From positions 1 through 64,000 of the forward strand of contig JAEZCO010000033.1 of NCBI GenBank assembly GCA_023433505.1: a stretch of 64,000 nt of DNA. The letters run 5' to 3'. The notes beneath the pieces are model-generated. The model was not told the origin of the DNA, searched no databases, and saw only the letters and a program-made list of their open reading frames with translations. Positions 45,489-52,927 of this stretch are shown here, piece by piece. Position 1 is the first letter of the stretch. Each line of letters begins with the position of its first letter. Source of the stretch: Bacillota bacterium (lineage in GTDB: Bacteria > Bacillota > Clostridia > Acetivibrionales > DTU013). The position numbers and the translations under genes are program-made.

Positions 45489-45632
45489 ATGTCTTTAAAT
45501 AAATTAACTCCTGACCAGTTGGCGGTAATTGCTGCCGCCATCATGGTTCTTGCAGACGTTATAGCATTTATAGCAGCTATAGGCGCTTTAAATGAGGGGC
45601 AGCAGGATTCGGAACCTCCGGAAACATTATAA
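45489..45632 (+). CDS. Small one-helix membrane protein (47 aa)
   Basis: A frame too short for standard calling encodes MSLNKLTPDQLAVIAAAIM and then a hydrophobic helix (to about residue 34) and an acidic tail (QQDSEPPETL). The pattern MSxNxLTPxQLAxIAAxI occurs in small clostridial proteins of unknown role that I have seen. A stem ending in T-run follows at 45667. The ribosome site is weak (GACGGGT). Confidence 0.55.
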   Translation: MSLNKLTPDQLAVIAAAIMVLADVIAFIAAIGALNEGQQDSEPPETL

Positions 45633-45666
45633 CGGGGCTCAAAAATGTCTACCATCTCCGCTAAGG

Positions 45667-45720
45667 TAAGGGGACACACCTCGCATGCAGAGGGGCTCTG
45701 GGATGAGGATGTCCCTTTTT
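45667..45720 (+). terminator. Terminator after the 47-residue ORF
   Basis: AAGGGGACA and CACCTC pair with GAGG and TGTCCCTTTTT around a roughly 20-base loop, ending in five T. Confidence 0.6.
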
Positions 45721-45815
45721 GAACAGGCGGGAATCAAATTGGTTTTCAGGCAGGATTTTTCATTGTTATGTAGAATTAATGTTTTAAACCGGAGGGCTGA
45801 AGAAAAGAGGAAGGC

Positions 45816-46562
45816 ATGCTGGAAACCGACTTGTACAAACCTGTATATGATTACCTTGTACGGCAGGGATATACCGTCCACAGCGAGGTAAAGAACTGCG
45901 ACATCACTGCTGTCAAGGGAGAAGAGCTGGTGGTAGTTGAATTGAAGACGTCCTTCAATCTGAAGCTGCTTGCCCAGGGGGCAAAGCGCCAGAGAATAGC
46001 CGATTCGGTCTATGTAGCCATTCCGGTCCCAAAGGGAGGGAAGCGCTCCGCCAACTGGAGCGATATGTGCCTGCTGCTGAGACGTCTCGAAATGGGGCTG
46101 ATCCTGGTAAACCCCGATAAAGACAATCCTGGGGTGGAAATCGTGTTTCATCCCAACACCTTTGACAGGCTTAAAAGCAAAAACACGGCAAAAAAGCAAA
46201 GAAGCCACATCCTCCGGGAGGCAGAAGCCCGCTATGGCGACTACAATGTGGGAGGAAGCACAAAACGTAAGCTGATGACAGCCTACAGGGAAAACTCAAT
46301 TTTTATTGCCTGCTGTTTCCAGAAGTACGGCCGCCTTTCGCCTTCCCAGTTGAAGAAGCTGGGGACAGGCCCTAAAACCCCGTCCATTTTGGCGAAGAAT
46401 TTTTACGGCTGGTTCGAAAAAATATCCAAGGGCATTTACTTTTTAAATCCTCAGGCCGAACCATTCCTTCAGGGATATCCGGAGCTGGTAAACCATTATG
46501 TGGAAAAGCTTGACCGGCAGCCGGCAGATATCTTGCAGCGAAAAAACACTTCAAAATCTTGA
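45816..46562 (+). CDS. DUF2161 family protein (PD-(D/E)XK-like)
   Basis: The 248-residue protein has an N-terminal nuclease-like fold: ETDLYKPVYDYL, CDITAVKGEELVVVELKT (an E/D...VVELK core typical of PD-(D/E)XK enzymes at about 30-50) and QGAKRQRIADSVYVAIP. This matches DUF2161, whose role is unknown. The C-terminal half may bind DNA (KLMTAYRENSIFIACCFQKYG...). The start follows GAGGAAGGC. The stop overlaps the -35 box of the next transcription unit. Confidence 0.8.
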   Translation: MLETDLYKPVYDYLVRQGYTVHSEVKNCDITAVKGEELVVVELKTSFNLKLLAQGAKRQRIADSVYVAIPVPKGGKRSANWSDMCLLLRRLEMGLILVNPDKDNPGVEIVFHPNTFDRLKSKNTAKKQRSHILREAEARYGDYNVGGSTKRKLMTAYRENSIFIACCFQKYGRLSPSQLKKLGTGPKTPSILAKNFYGWFEKISKGIYFLNPQAEPFLQGYPELVNHYVEKLDRQPADILQRKNTSKS

Positions 46563-46587
46563 CAAATTACCCAAAAGGCCTTACACT
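46559..46587 (+). promoter_or_regulatory. Promoter of the NiCo-riboswitch/CDF transcript
   Basis: A perfect TTGACA (46559-46564), a 17-bp spacer and TACACT (46582-46587) lie before the riboswitch; transcription would begin near 46594. Confidence 0.65.
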
Positions 46588-46616
46588 ATTATCAGGTCAA
46601 CAACATAACATATGAG

Positions 46617-46699
46617 TAAGAATAGAGCAGGCGATCGGACGTGTTCCGGTGGGGCTGGGCCGGTCTACGGCAGCAGAAAAATATCTGTGGGACTATAAT
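46617..46699 (+). ncRNA. NiCo (czcD) riboswitch aptamer
   Basis: The conserved string AGAGCAGGC, then GGGGCTGGGC, GGCAGCAGA and TCTGTGGGAC follow one another with variable hairpins between (ATCGGACGTGTTCCGGT, CCGGTCTACGG). This matches the NiCo riboswitch class, which binds Ni2+ or Co2+ cooperatively, and TAG/CTA pair at the base. It sits in front of a cation diffusion facilitator gene, the most common target of this class. Confidence 0.88.
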
Positions 46700-46730
46700 T
46701 TGACAATTATTGTGCCACAGGTATTTTTTT
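46685..46730 (+). terminator. Riboswitch-controlled terminator
   Basis: CTGTGG, TATAATT, AATTAT and CCACAG form a hairpin followed by TATTTTTTT. Its first arm is the 3' part of the aptamer (ATCTGTGGGAC), so metal-bound aptamer and terminator exclude each other. This predicts an on-switch. Confidence 0.82.
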
Positions 46731-46760
46731 ATCTGAATTTATAATGAGAGGATGTTCTAT

Positions 46761-47636
46761 TTGTCGGTTGTAAATAAAAAAGTAAAGGTTGCCACATTGT
46801 CAATCCTATCCAACAGCGTCCTGATAGTCCTGAAAGTGGTGGCTGGCATACTCAGCGGCTCTGTCAGTATTATTTCCGAAGCAATTCATTCGGGGATGGA
46901 CCTGGTAGCTGCCGTGATCGCGTTTTTTTCCGTACGGATGTCATCAAAGCCCGCCGACAAGAAGCACCCTTACGGACACGGAAAAATTGAAAATGTATCG
47001 GGGGTTGTGGAAGGGCTGCTAATTTTTCTGGCGGCCGGCCTTATAATCGCAGAAGCCGTTAAAAAGCTCTTTAATCCTTCGGAGATATCGTCTGCAACGG
47101 TTGCTGCAATTGTAATGATTTTTTCAGGGGTTGTGAATTTTATTGTCTCACGGATACTCTACAAGACCGCAAAGGAAGAGGATTCCATAGCCCTGGAGGC
47201 AGATTCGCTGCACTTGAAAACCGATGTATATACTTCGCTTGGCGTCGGAGCGGGAATACTTCTGATTAAAATAACCGGCATTGCATTATTCGACCCCATC
47301 ATCGCCATCCTGGTGGCATGCCTGATCGTAAAGGAGGCCTGGGTGCTTTGCAGGAATGCCTTTGGGCCGTTGATGGATACAAAGCTTTCCGATGAGGATG
47401 AGTCCAGGATAAGAGAAATCATGGATATGTTCAAGCATGATATTCTGGATTACCATGAGCTTCGTACAAGAAAGTCGGGAAATATGAAGTATATTGATTT
47501 TCACATGACGGTAAAGGAAGGGATCACGGTAAAAGAATCACATTGCCTTAGTGACAGGATAGAACAGGAGCTGGAAAAGGCGCTTAAGAATACCAGCATA
47601 AGCATACATTTCGAGCCGGGAACGCCGGAGAATTAA
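46761..47636 (+). CDS. czcD: Cation diffusion facilitator (Co/Ni/Zn exporter)
   Basis: The 291-residue exporter has six membrane helices and a C-terminal cytoplasmic ferredoxin-like domain. Metal-site residues are His43 and Asp47 in helix 2 (AIHSGMD) and His151 and Asp155 in helix 5 (HLKTD). It should use proton exchange to pump metal out; the NiCo riboswitch ahead makes Co2+ and Ni2+ the likely inducers. A TTG start nine bases after GAGAGG was chosen; an ATG at 46752 directly abuts that site. Confidence 0.92.
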   Translation: MSVVNKKVKVATLSILSNSVLIVLKVVAGILSGSVSIISEAIHSGMDLVAAVIAFFSVRMSSKPADKKHPYGHGKIENVSGVVEGLLIFLAAGLIIAEAVKKLFNPSEISSATVAAIVMIFSGVVNFIVSRILYKTAKEEDSIALEADSLHLKTDVYTSLGVGAGILLIKITGIALFDPIIAILVACLIVKEAWVLCRNAFGPLMDTKLSDEDESRIREIMDMFKHDILDYHELRTRKSGNMKYIDFHMTVKEGITVKESHCLSDRIEQELEKALKNTSISIHFEPGTPEN

Positions 47637-47675
47637 AATTTATTTGATTTTTGTGTTTCTTTCCGCTATAGTTGG

Positions 47676-47681
47676 TATAAT
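47676..47681 (+). promoter_or_regulatory. Extended -10 before the copZ-like gene
   Basis: TGGTATAAT matches an extended -10, 65 bp before the start codon. The -35 is poor. No metal operator could be recognised with confidence. Confidence 0.4.
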
Positions 47682-47745
47682 ATAAAATACTTGTATTACA
47701 CTTGAACAACACCCTGATTTGCTATAGAAAAACGGAGGAATTCAC

Positions 47746-47961
47746 ATGGGAAGAGAAAATGTTATTTTTACGGTACCTGATATGTCCTGCAGCCACTGCG
47801 AAAATGCAATCAAAAAGGCTGTCGGTGAACTTAACGGCGTTGAAAATGTGCTTGTTGATTTGAACAGTAAAAAAGTCTCGGTGGAATATGAAGAAGCCAA
47901 GGTAAGTGTGGATACCATCAAAGTTACCATAGAAGATCAGGGCTATGCAGTAAAAAGATGA
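47746..47961 (+). CDS. copZ: Heavy-metal-associated (CopZ-like) protein
   Basis: A 71-residue HMA domain with the metal-binding motif MSCSHC (Cys15, Cys18) and the usual beta-alpha-beta order. It should carry Cu+ to a P-type ATPase or regulator in the cytoplasm. No CopA ATPase or CsoR gene is beside it. It follows the CDF exporter after 110 bp on the same strand. Confidence 0.9.
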   Translation: MGRENVIFTVPDMSCSHCENAIKKAVGELNGVENVLVDLNSKKVSVEYEEAKVSVDTIKVTIEDQGYAVKR

Positions 47962-47984
47962 CGCAATGTTTTTTTGCGGGATTA

Positions 47985-48013
47985 TAAAAAGCAGCTTGAA
48001 AAAGCTGTTTTTT
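47985..48013 (+). terminator. Terminator of the copZ-like gene
   Basis: CAGCTT, loop GAAA, AAGCTG and a run of six T follow 20 bp after the stop. Confidence 0.8.
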
Positions 48014-48063
48014 CATGGGCATTTTTAATTCTGCCGACGGTTTTTCAGCTATTGGAACATTGA

Positions 48064-48340
48064 CTCTAAGCTTTCAAAGCTTAGGGTGCGCCCTATGATG
48101 CTGGTAAAAATCTCGGCGGCTTCTCCCCCGCCTCTGTGCAAGACGACGGGTACCGGATTGGTATTCCGGCGGTGAGCATATCTCCCACCTCGTTGAAATT
48201 CCGCATGTTAGACATCCTTTGAGGATGCAGAAGATTCCTTTGCATCAATTGCCATGGCCCAAAGGGGCATTTATTCTTTGCAGAAGGCTGTCCGAAATGT
48301 ATAATAGAGAGGAAGCAAAAACAGGGATATAGTTGAGGAA
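48064..48340 (-). other. Unassigned structured stretch with decayed coding traces
   Basis: The 376-bp gap before the YfbR gene holds a 9-bp palindrome (CTAAGCTTT-C-AAAGCTTAG, 48066-48084). On the minus strand a frame reads HRRNTNPVPVVLHRGGGEA, then AEIFTSIIGRTLSFES up to a stop near 48058, preceded by a stop near 48210. It has no start codon or ribosome site. It may be a repeat or remnant of a small gene; I cannot identify it. Confidence 0.35.
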
Positions 48341-48390
48341 TAACTGGAAAACTAACAGAAATTCATTGGAATCGTGATACGGAGGATACT

Positions 48391-48981
48391 ATGAGCTTGC
48401 ACAATTACCTGTTAACAGTCAGGAAATTGAACAACATGGGGCGTTGGGCAACGGACTTTATGCACCAGAGGACAACCGTCAGCGAGCACTCGTTTTTTGT
48501 AGCCCAGATAGGGCAGATGCTTGCGCTGATTGAAGAGGAGAATGGCAACAGCATCAATTGGGAGAGCCTGTTCAAAAAGCTTTTGAATCATGATGTTGTG
48601 GAAGCGATTACAGGTGACATTATAAGTACGGTAAAACATAAAAACGTTCAACTGCGCGATATGCTGAACATGCTGGAAAGGGAGGTTGCCGACGAGAGCC
48701 TGCTCACAAACATGGAAGACCCCTATAAGAGCATTTACCGGGAAATTTTGTTTGACGGAAAGGATGAAACCATCGAGGGGAAAATTCTGAAATGCGCCGA
48801 CCACATCGATGCCATTATGGAATGTATCGGCGAAGTCCGCCTGAACAACCTGATTCCTTTTGCCGGGAAATACCATTCCATCCTTGAAAAGCTCAAAGAA
48901 AGCGATCTGGCCAGCACTCACTATTTTATTTCGGAAATTTTACCCGAGCTTGTGAAGGAATGCGACGGACTTGCAGGGTGA
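48391..48981 (+). CDS. YfbR-like HD-domain phosphohydrolase
   Basis: The 196-residue HD protein has His33, His67-Asp68 (LLNHDVVEA), and Asp137 (KCADHIDA) as metal ligands, and matches YfbR, a 5'-deoxynucleotidase. It would remove phosphate from dNMPs in the cytoplasm. GGAGG lies before the ATG. It is a single gene. Confidence 0.9.
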   Translation: MSLHNYLLTVRKLNNMGRWATDFMHQRTTVSEHSFFVAQIGQMLALIEEENGNSINWESLFKKLLNHDVVEAITGDIISTVKHKNVQLRDMLNMLEREVADESLLTNMEDPYKSIYREILFDGKDETIEGKILKCADHIDAIMECIGEVRLNNLIPFAGKYHSILEKLKESDLASTHYFISEILPELVKECDGLAG

Positions 48982-49075
48982 TGAAGTTTTCGCTGCGGCA
49001 ATGGGTGTTGAGATTTTTACTTTCTTACTATATACTTTATTGTAATAAAAACTTAATTAACTCGAGGGGTGCATT

Positions 49076-49510
49076 ATGCTGAACAATATGGAAATAAGAA
49101 ATTTAATACCGCACAGATATCCGTTTCTTTTAGTGGACAGAGTCATTGAGGTTGAGCCTGGAAAAAGCATCACGGCACTCAAGAATGTCACTGCCAATGA
49201 GCCGTTTTTTCAGGGACATTTTCCGGAATATCCGGTGATGCCGGGAGTGTTGATTTGTGAAGCGCTTGCCCAGACAGCCGGTATTGCGGTGGCCATGCAG
49301 GAGGAGTACAAAGGCAAAATGGGATTGTTCGCCAGCATAGACGAATTTAAAATTAAAAAGCAGGTAGTCCCGGGAGATACCTTAAAGCTGGAAGCCGAAA
49401 TACTCAGCGCTAAAATGGGAATTGTCAAAGCAAAGGTTACTGCATCCGTAGAGGGCAAAACCGCAGCAGAAGGCCAGATAAAGTTTGCAATGGTGGACGT
49501 TAAAAAATAG
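49076..49510 (+). CDS. fabZ: 3-hydroxyacyl-ACP dehydratase
   Basis: The 144-residue hot-dog enzyme has catalytic His48 (QGHFP) and Glu62 (LICEALAQ). It dehydrates 3-hydroxyacyl-ACP in fatty acid elongation. It lies alone here, without fab or lpx genes. The ribosome site is GAGGGG. Confidence 0.95.
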   Translation: MLNNMEIRNLIPHRYPFLLVDRVIEVEPGKSITALKNVTANEPFFQGHFPEYPVMPGVLICEALAQTAGIAVAMQEEYKGKMGLFASIDEFKIKKQVVPGDTLKLEAEILSAKMGIVKAKVTASVEGKTAAEGQIKFAMVDVKK

Positions 49511-49669
49511 GATTTTGGGGCATTGCCAGGGGGATGGGGATGTTGTCACTACACGGGTAGTGGCGGCAGTTCCGTCCCTCTTTTCGTATGGGCTGCCAAA
49601 AGGCGGCGGTTTGTGCGCCAGGCAGTTTATTGCATGCTGATAAGAACCATCCCCGCTGGCTCTTAGGCT

Positions 49670-50005
49670 TTACTTGTCCCGGATATTCAGATTTGACAAT
49701 ATGGCGGTTAAAACACCGGTTATTAAAGACATTTCATTTCTGGAACACCTGTTAATCAAAGCTTGTATCTGACCCATATCAATTTCCTGGGGAAGATTTG
49801 AATGGCCGTTCACCAAATAGTCGAGGGATAGGTCCAGGTAGCCGGAAATGCTGGCCAGGGTATCAAGGCTCATTTTCCGCTCGCCCCGTTCAATTTGTCC
49901 GATATAAACAGAGGAAAGCTCCAGAACTTCCGCAAGCTTTTCCCGGCTCATATTGCGTTTTATTCTTTCGTTCTTTACTCTTTGCCCGATTTGCTTATAA
50001 TCCAC
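49670..50005 (-). CDS. XRE-family transcriptional regulator
   Basis: A 111-residue regulator has an N-terminal XRE HTH (about 8-62, with MSREKLAEVLELSSVYIGQIE) and a short helical C-terminus (IDMGQIQALINRCSRNEMSL) that may bind a partner. A GTG start was chosen because AGGAGG lies seven bases before it, whereas the ATG at 50011 is too close. It is transcribed away from the membrane protein and AgrD-like peptide genes, a layout common for a local regulator and its target. Confidence 0.88.
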   Translation of the reverse strand: MDYKQIGQRVKNERIKRNMSREKLAEVLELSSVYIGQIERGERKMSLDTLASISGYLDLSLDYLVNGHSNLPQEIDMGQIQALINRCSRNEMSLITGVLTAILSNLNIRDK

Positions 50006-50075
50006 GCCCATACCTCCTGAAATAACTTTATAGCTGTAGGCGATATTACGAAATAAACTAATAGTATAAAATATA

Positions 50076-50105
50076 TTTACAACCGGCATCAAGTAAGAGT
50101 ATAAT
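50076..50105 (+). promoter_or_regulatory. Promoter for the membrane-protein/agrD-like unit
   Basis: TTTACA (50076-50081), an 18-bp spacer and TATAAT (50100-50105) lie 54 bp before the gene at 50159, between the two divergent genes. The XRE regulator may bind in this 153-bp gap. Confidence 0.55.
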
Positions 50106-50158
50106 AAGTTTGGAAGGTATTGGTTGTCCTGGTTATATATTTGCAGGGGGCTAAAAGC

Positions 50159-51073
50159 ATGGAAATGAATTTTTCTATTTTAGTGCTGGTATCCTTACCG
50201 GAAGCGTTTTTAAATCTCATTCTTATCTTGCTTGCTGCGGAGCGAAAAAACCGCCTGAAAATCAGCAAGTCAAATATAATGCGGTTTTTTATAAGTCTGA
50301 CGCTTATGCTGACGGCTTCATGGTTCCTGCGTCCTTTGGCTCCGGACCCTGCTTTCAATATTCTATTCCATATTATTGCGTATGTGATGATTATAACAGT
50401 TGTATACAGAATAAATTTGGGCACTGTTTTTTTAAGCGTTATTATTATATCGATATTAATGATTACTATAGAAAATGCTTATATACCTTTTATAATAGCA
50501 TACAAAATCAAAAACCTGACAACCTTTTTCAGCAGCAATCCCACACTCCTGACCTGCTCTCTGCCAGAACGTATATTGCAATGTTTAGCCATTTATTTAT
50601 TATGGAAGTATAATGAAGCCTTTGTTATAACCAGGATTAATAAAAGAATACGTGCGATTTTTATAATTTGCAACCTGATATTTATCTTCGCTCAAGCATA
50701 TTTCTCAAATATTTTTGCCGCATATTTCAGCAGCTTATCCTTAGTACATCAGATTTTATATGCTTTAGTACTTGTAATTTTACTATTTGCTTTTGACTTT
50801 CTGATATTTACACTGATTTACCTAACGGTGAAGGACGTTATGCGCCATGGCTATAACAGGTACCTGGAGCTTGAAGAAAACGCAAAATATGCCTTTAGTA
50901 AGATTTATAGCCTCATAAAAGAAAAAAAAGATGTTGAGGGCGCTGTAAGCCTGCTGGAGGAACTGATAGGCGTGGACGAATACAAGGATGAAATCAACCG
51001 GATTGGAGGTGAAATGGATGAAGGAGAAATCAGTACAACTAAAAATGGCAGGGATTTGCAGATCAATTCTTAA
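50159..51073 (+). CDS. Polytopic membrane protein, AgrC-sensor-like topology, no kinase domain
   Basis: The 304-residue protein has about six to seven membrane helices (residues about 5-225) and a cytoplasmic tail of about 75 residues rich in charged helix (ELEENAKYAFSKIYSLIKEK). The helical layout recalls the sensor part of AgrC-type kinases, but no H, N or G boxes follow. AgrB protease motifs (His and Cys pair) are not seen either. An upstream start adds 13 residues; GCAGGGGG before this ATG decides. Its 3' end overlaps the AgrD-like ORF, so it is likely the partner (receptor, exporter or processing factor) of that peptide. I do not know the family. Confidence 0.75.
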   Translation: MEMNFSILVLVSLPEAFLNLILILLAAERKNRLKISKSNIMRFFISLTLMLTASWFLRPLAPDPAFNILFHIIAYVMIITVVYRINLGTVFLSVIIISILMITIENAYIPFIIAYKIKNLTTFFSSNPTLLTCSLPERILQCLAIYLLWKYNEAFVITRINKRIRAIFIICNLIFIFAQAYFSNIFAAYFSSLSLVHQILYALVLVILLFAFDFLIFTLIYLTVKDVMRHGYNRYLELEENAKYAFSKIYSLIKEKKDVEGAVSLLEELIGVDEYKDEINRIGGEMDEGEISTTKNGRDLQINS

Positions 51074-51155
51074 TAAAACAGCCGACATTGGGACGCGTCC
51101 GGCAAGCATGCTATGGCTATACCAACAGAAAGCTCCGAAATGCCTGAAAAAGTAA
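51018..51155 (+). CDS. agrD: AgrD-like cyclic lactone autoinducer precursor (45 aa)
   Basis: A 45-codon ORF begins within the last 56 bp of the membrane-protein gene in another frame, with GGAGGT seven bases before its ATG. It encodes an amphipathic basic N-terminus (MKEKSVQLKMAGICRSILNK), then a core and tail RPASMLWLYQQKAPKCLKK. This fits clostridial AgrD peptides (compare C. perfringens CLWFT-YQPEEPKSL): a five-residue ring SMLWL that would close as a lactone through Ser30, then Tyr-Gln, Lys-x-Pro-Lys and basic end as the recognition tail. A terminator follows 24 bp later. No agrB is in the window, so processing would need an enzyme from elsewhere. Confidence 0.78.
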   Translation: MKEKSVQLKMAGICRSILNKTADIGTRPASMLWLYQQKAPKCLKK

Positions 51156-51179
51156 GCTTGTGAGGAAGAAAAAACAGGC

Positions 51180-51216
51180 AAAAGCACCCTGTTCGCACAT
51201 AGGGTGCTTTTGTTTA
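51180..51216 (+). terminator. Terminator after the agrD-like gene
   Basis: A perfect 11-bp stem AAAAGCACCCT/AGGGTGCTTTT with a 10-base loop and a T-rich end follows the AgrD-like ORF and marks the end of the two-gene unit. Confidence 0.88.
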
Positions 51217-51296
51217 CTTTTTGCAGGAACAACAAATGTCCCTTTGTTATATTCATGCTCGTTTCTACGGCAGGCGGTCAATGCCGGCCCTACTTT

Positions 51297-52691
51297 TCAC
51301 TTTTCTCCAAGAAACATTTCACCCACCTTGTAGATGTCTCCGGCGCCCATGGTGATTATCAAATCCCCCGGTTGCACGTTCCCTTTCAAGTCCTTCAGGA
51401 TGGCGTCAAAGCCCTTGACATACTTCACATTTTTCCCGGTTTCCTTGATTCTGTCAGCCAGCATTGCGGAATTGACTTCGCCCTTATCGATTTCCCGGGC
51501 CGCATAAATATCCGCCAGAATGACCTCGTCGGCATCTTCAAAAGCCGGTATGAAGTCATTCATCAAAAACTTGGTCCTGGAGTAGGTATGGGGCTGGAAT
51601 ACGCACCAGATGCGGGAATGCTCACAGTTTTTCGCAGCCTTGAGGGTAGCTTTCACTTCTGAGGGATGATGGGCGTAATCATCGATTACTTTTACGCCGT
51701 CAACCTCTCCCTTCAGTTCGAAGCGCCGGTGTGTCCCCCCGAATTTGACAAAAGCCTGCCTTATGGCTTCATAGCTGCACCCTGTGATGGAGCAGGCTGC
51801 GATGGCGGCAAGTGAATTGCCGACATTATGGATGCCGGGCACATTCAAGGTGATTGAAGAAACCTCACGGCCTTTATATATCAATGTATAGGACGCGCAC
51901 CCCATTTCATCGAAAACGATATTGCCTGCGCTCCAGTCCGCATTCTCCGGATTCATGCCGAAAGTGACAACATTACAATGGGCTGAATCGAGGATTCGGG
52001 CGATATTTTTGTCATCAGCATATGCGACAAGGTATCCGTCGGAGGGCACCAACCGGGCAAATTTCCTGAAGGTTTCGGTGACATGGTCCAGATCCTTGAA
52101 ATAATCGGCATGGTCGAATTCAATATTGAGTATCACGGCGATGTGGGGGGAAAACCGCAGAAAGCTTTCAAAATATTCACAGGCTTCGGCAACAAAATAT
52201 TTTTCGCTTCCGATATGGGTTGTGCCGCCAATGGCATCCAATTCACCGCCGATATGAATGGTTGGATTCAGGCCGGCTTCCAGCAGAATCATGGATATCA
52301 TGGAAGTGGTGGTAGTTTTCCCATGGGTGCCCGAGATGGCAATACTTTCAGGATAGCCCTTCATGATAAGCCCCAAAAGCGTTGCGCGGTCCATGGAGGG
52401 AATGCCCTGGGATCTGGCTGCCGCCAGCTCGGGGTTGTCCTCGCGTATTGCGGCGGTATAAATCGCAAGATCGGCTCCCGCAATATTTTCACCGGAATGT
52501 CCGATCATTATTCGAATGCCCATTTGCTCAAGTTTATGGGTAATGGCTGAAGCTTTCATATCGGAACCGGACACGGTATAACCGCGGCTCTTGAGTATTT
52601 CCGCCAGGCCGCTCATGCTGATACCGCCGATGCCGATAAAATGCACTTTATGTATGTCTGATGTTGCCAAAAAGCTGCTGTTTTGCTGCAT
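51297..52691 (-). CDS. murC: UDP-N-acetylmuramate-L-alanine ligase
   Basis: MurC (464 residues) joins L-Ala to UDP-MurNAc in peptidoglycan synthesis. It has the N-terminal Rossmann domain (HFIGIGGISMSGLAE), the ATP loop GTHGKTTT (121-128) and the C-terminal DDYAHHPSEVKAT. It converges with the AgrD-like unit and is divergent from purR, the usual position in Clostridia. Confidence 0.97.
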   Translation of the reverse strand: MQQNSSFLATSDIHKVHFIGIGGISMSGLAEILKSRGYTVSGSDMKASAITHKLEQMGIRIMIGHSGENIAGADLAIYTAAIREDNPELAAARSQGIPSMDRATLLGLIMKGYPESIAISGTHGKTTTTSMISMILLEAGLNPTIHIGGELDAIGGTTHIGSEKYFVAEACEYFESFLRFSPHIAVILNIEFDHADYFKDLDHVTETFRKFARLVPSDGYLVAYADDKNIARILDSAHCNVVTFGMNPENADWSAGNIVFDEMGCASYTLIYKGREVSSITLNVPGIHNVGNSLAAIAACSITGCSYEAIRQAFVKFGGTHRRFELKGEVDGVKVIDDYAHHPSEVKATLKAAKNCEHSRIWCVFQPHTYSRTKFLMNDFIPAFEDADEVILADIYAAREIDKGEVNSAMLADRIKETGKNVKYVKGFDAILKDLKGNVQPGDLIITMGAGDIYKVGEMFLGEK

Positions 52692-52886
52692 TGCAATTCT
52701 CCTCGTGAAAAATATAACTAGAATTATAATATATTATTTCTTAAAAAATGTAAAATTGCTTATTTTACGGTTGAAAAAATAAATTTTTTAGAAGACGAAC
52801 AATTTGCGGGAAAAAGCTGGTATCATTCGCCAACTGTGTGTATAATGGAAAGGAACACGCCTCCCTCCGAGCAGGAGGAATTTTGT

Positions 52887-52915
52887 TTGACGTTAAAGCC
52901 GGTATCGTGTTTATA
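52887..52915 (+). promoter_or_regulatory. Promoter of purR
   Basis: TTGACG (52887-52892), a 17-bp spacer and TTTATA (52910-52915) lie just before the purR start at 52928. The leader would be very short, or a second start site further upstream is used; an AT-rich stretch TATTATAAT overlaps. Confidence 0.45.
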
Positions 52916-52927
52916 TTATAATTCGGA

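Noticed and set aside
34080..46600. Second attachment site (copy of the tRNA-Pro 3' end)
   Set aside because: Reading for GGTTCGAATCC and CACTCCGACCA beyond the tRNA gave no second copy in this window.
50159..51073. AgrB protease for the AgrD-like peptide
   Set aside because: The protein is longer than AgrB, and I could not find its catalytic His and Cys pattern.
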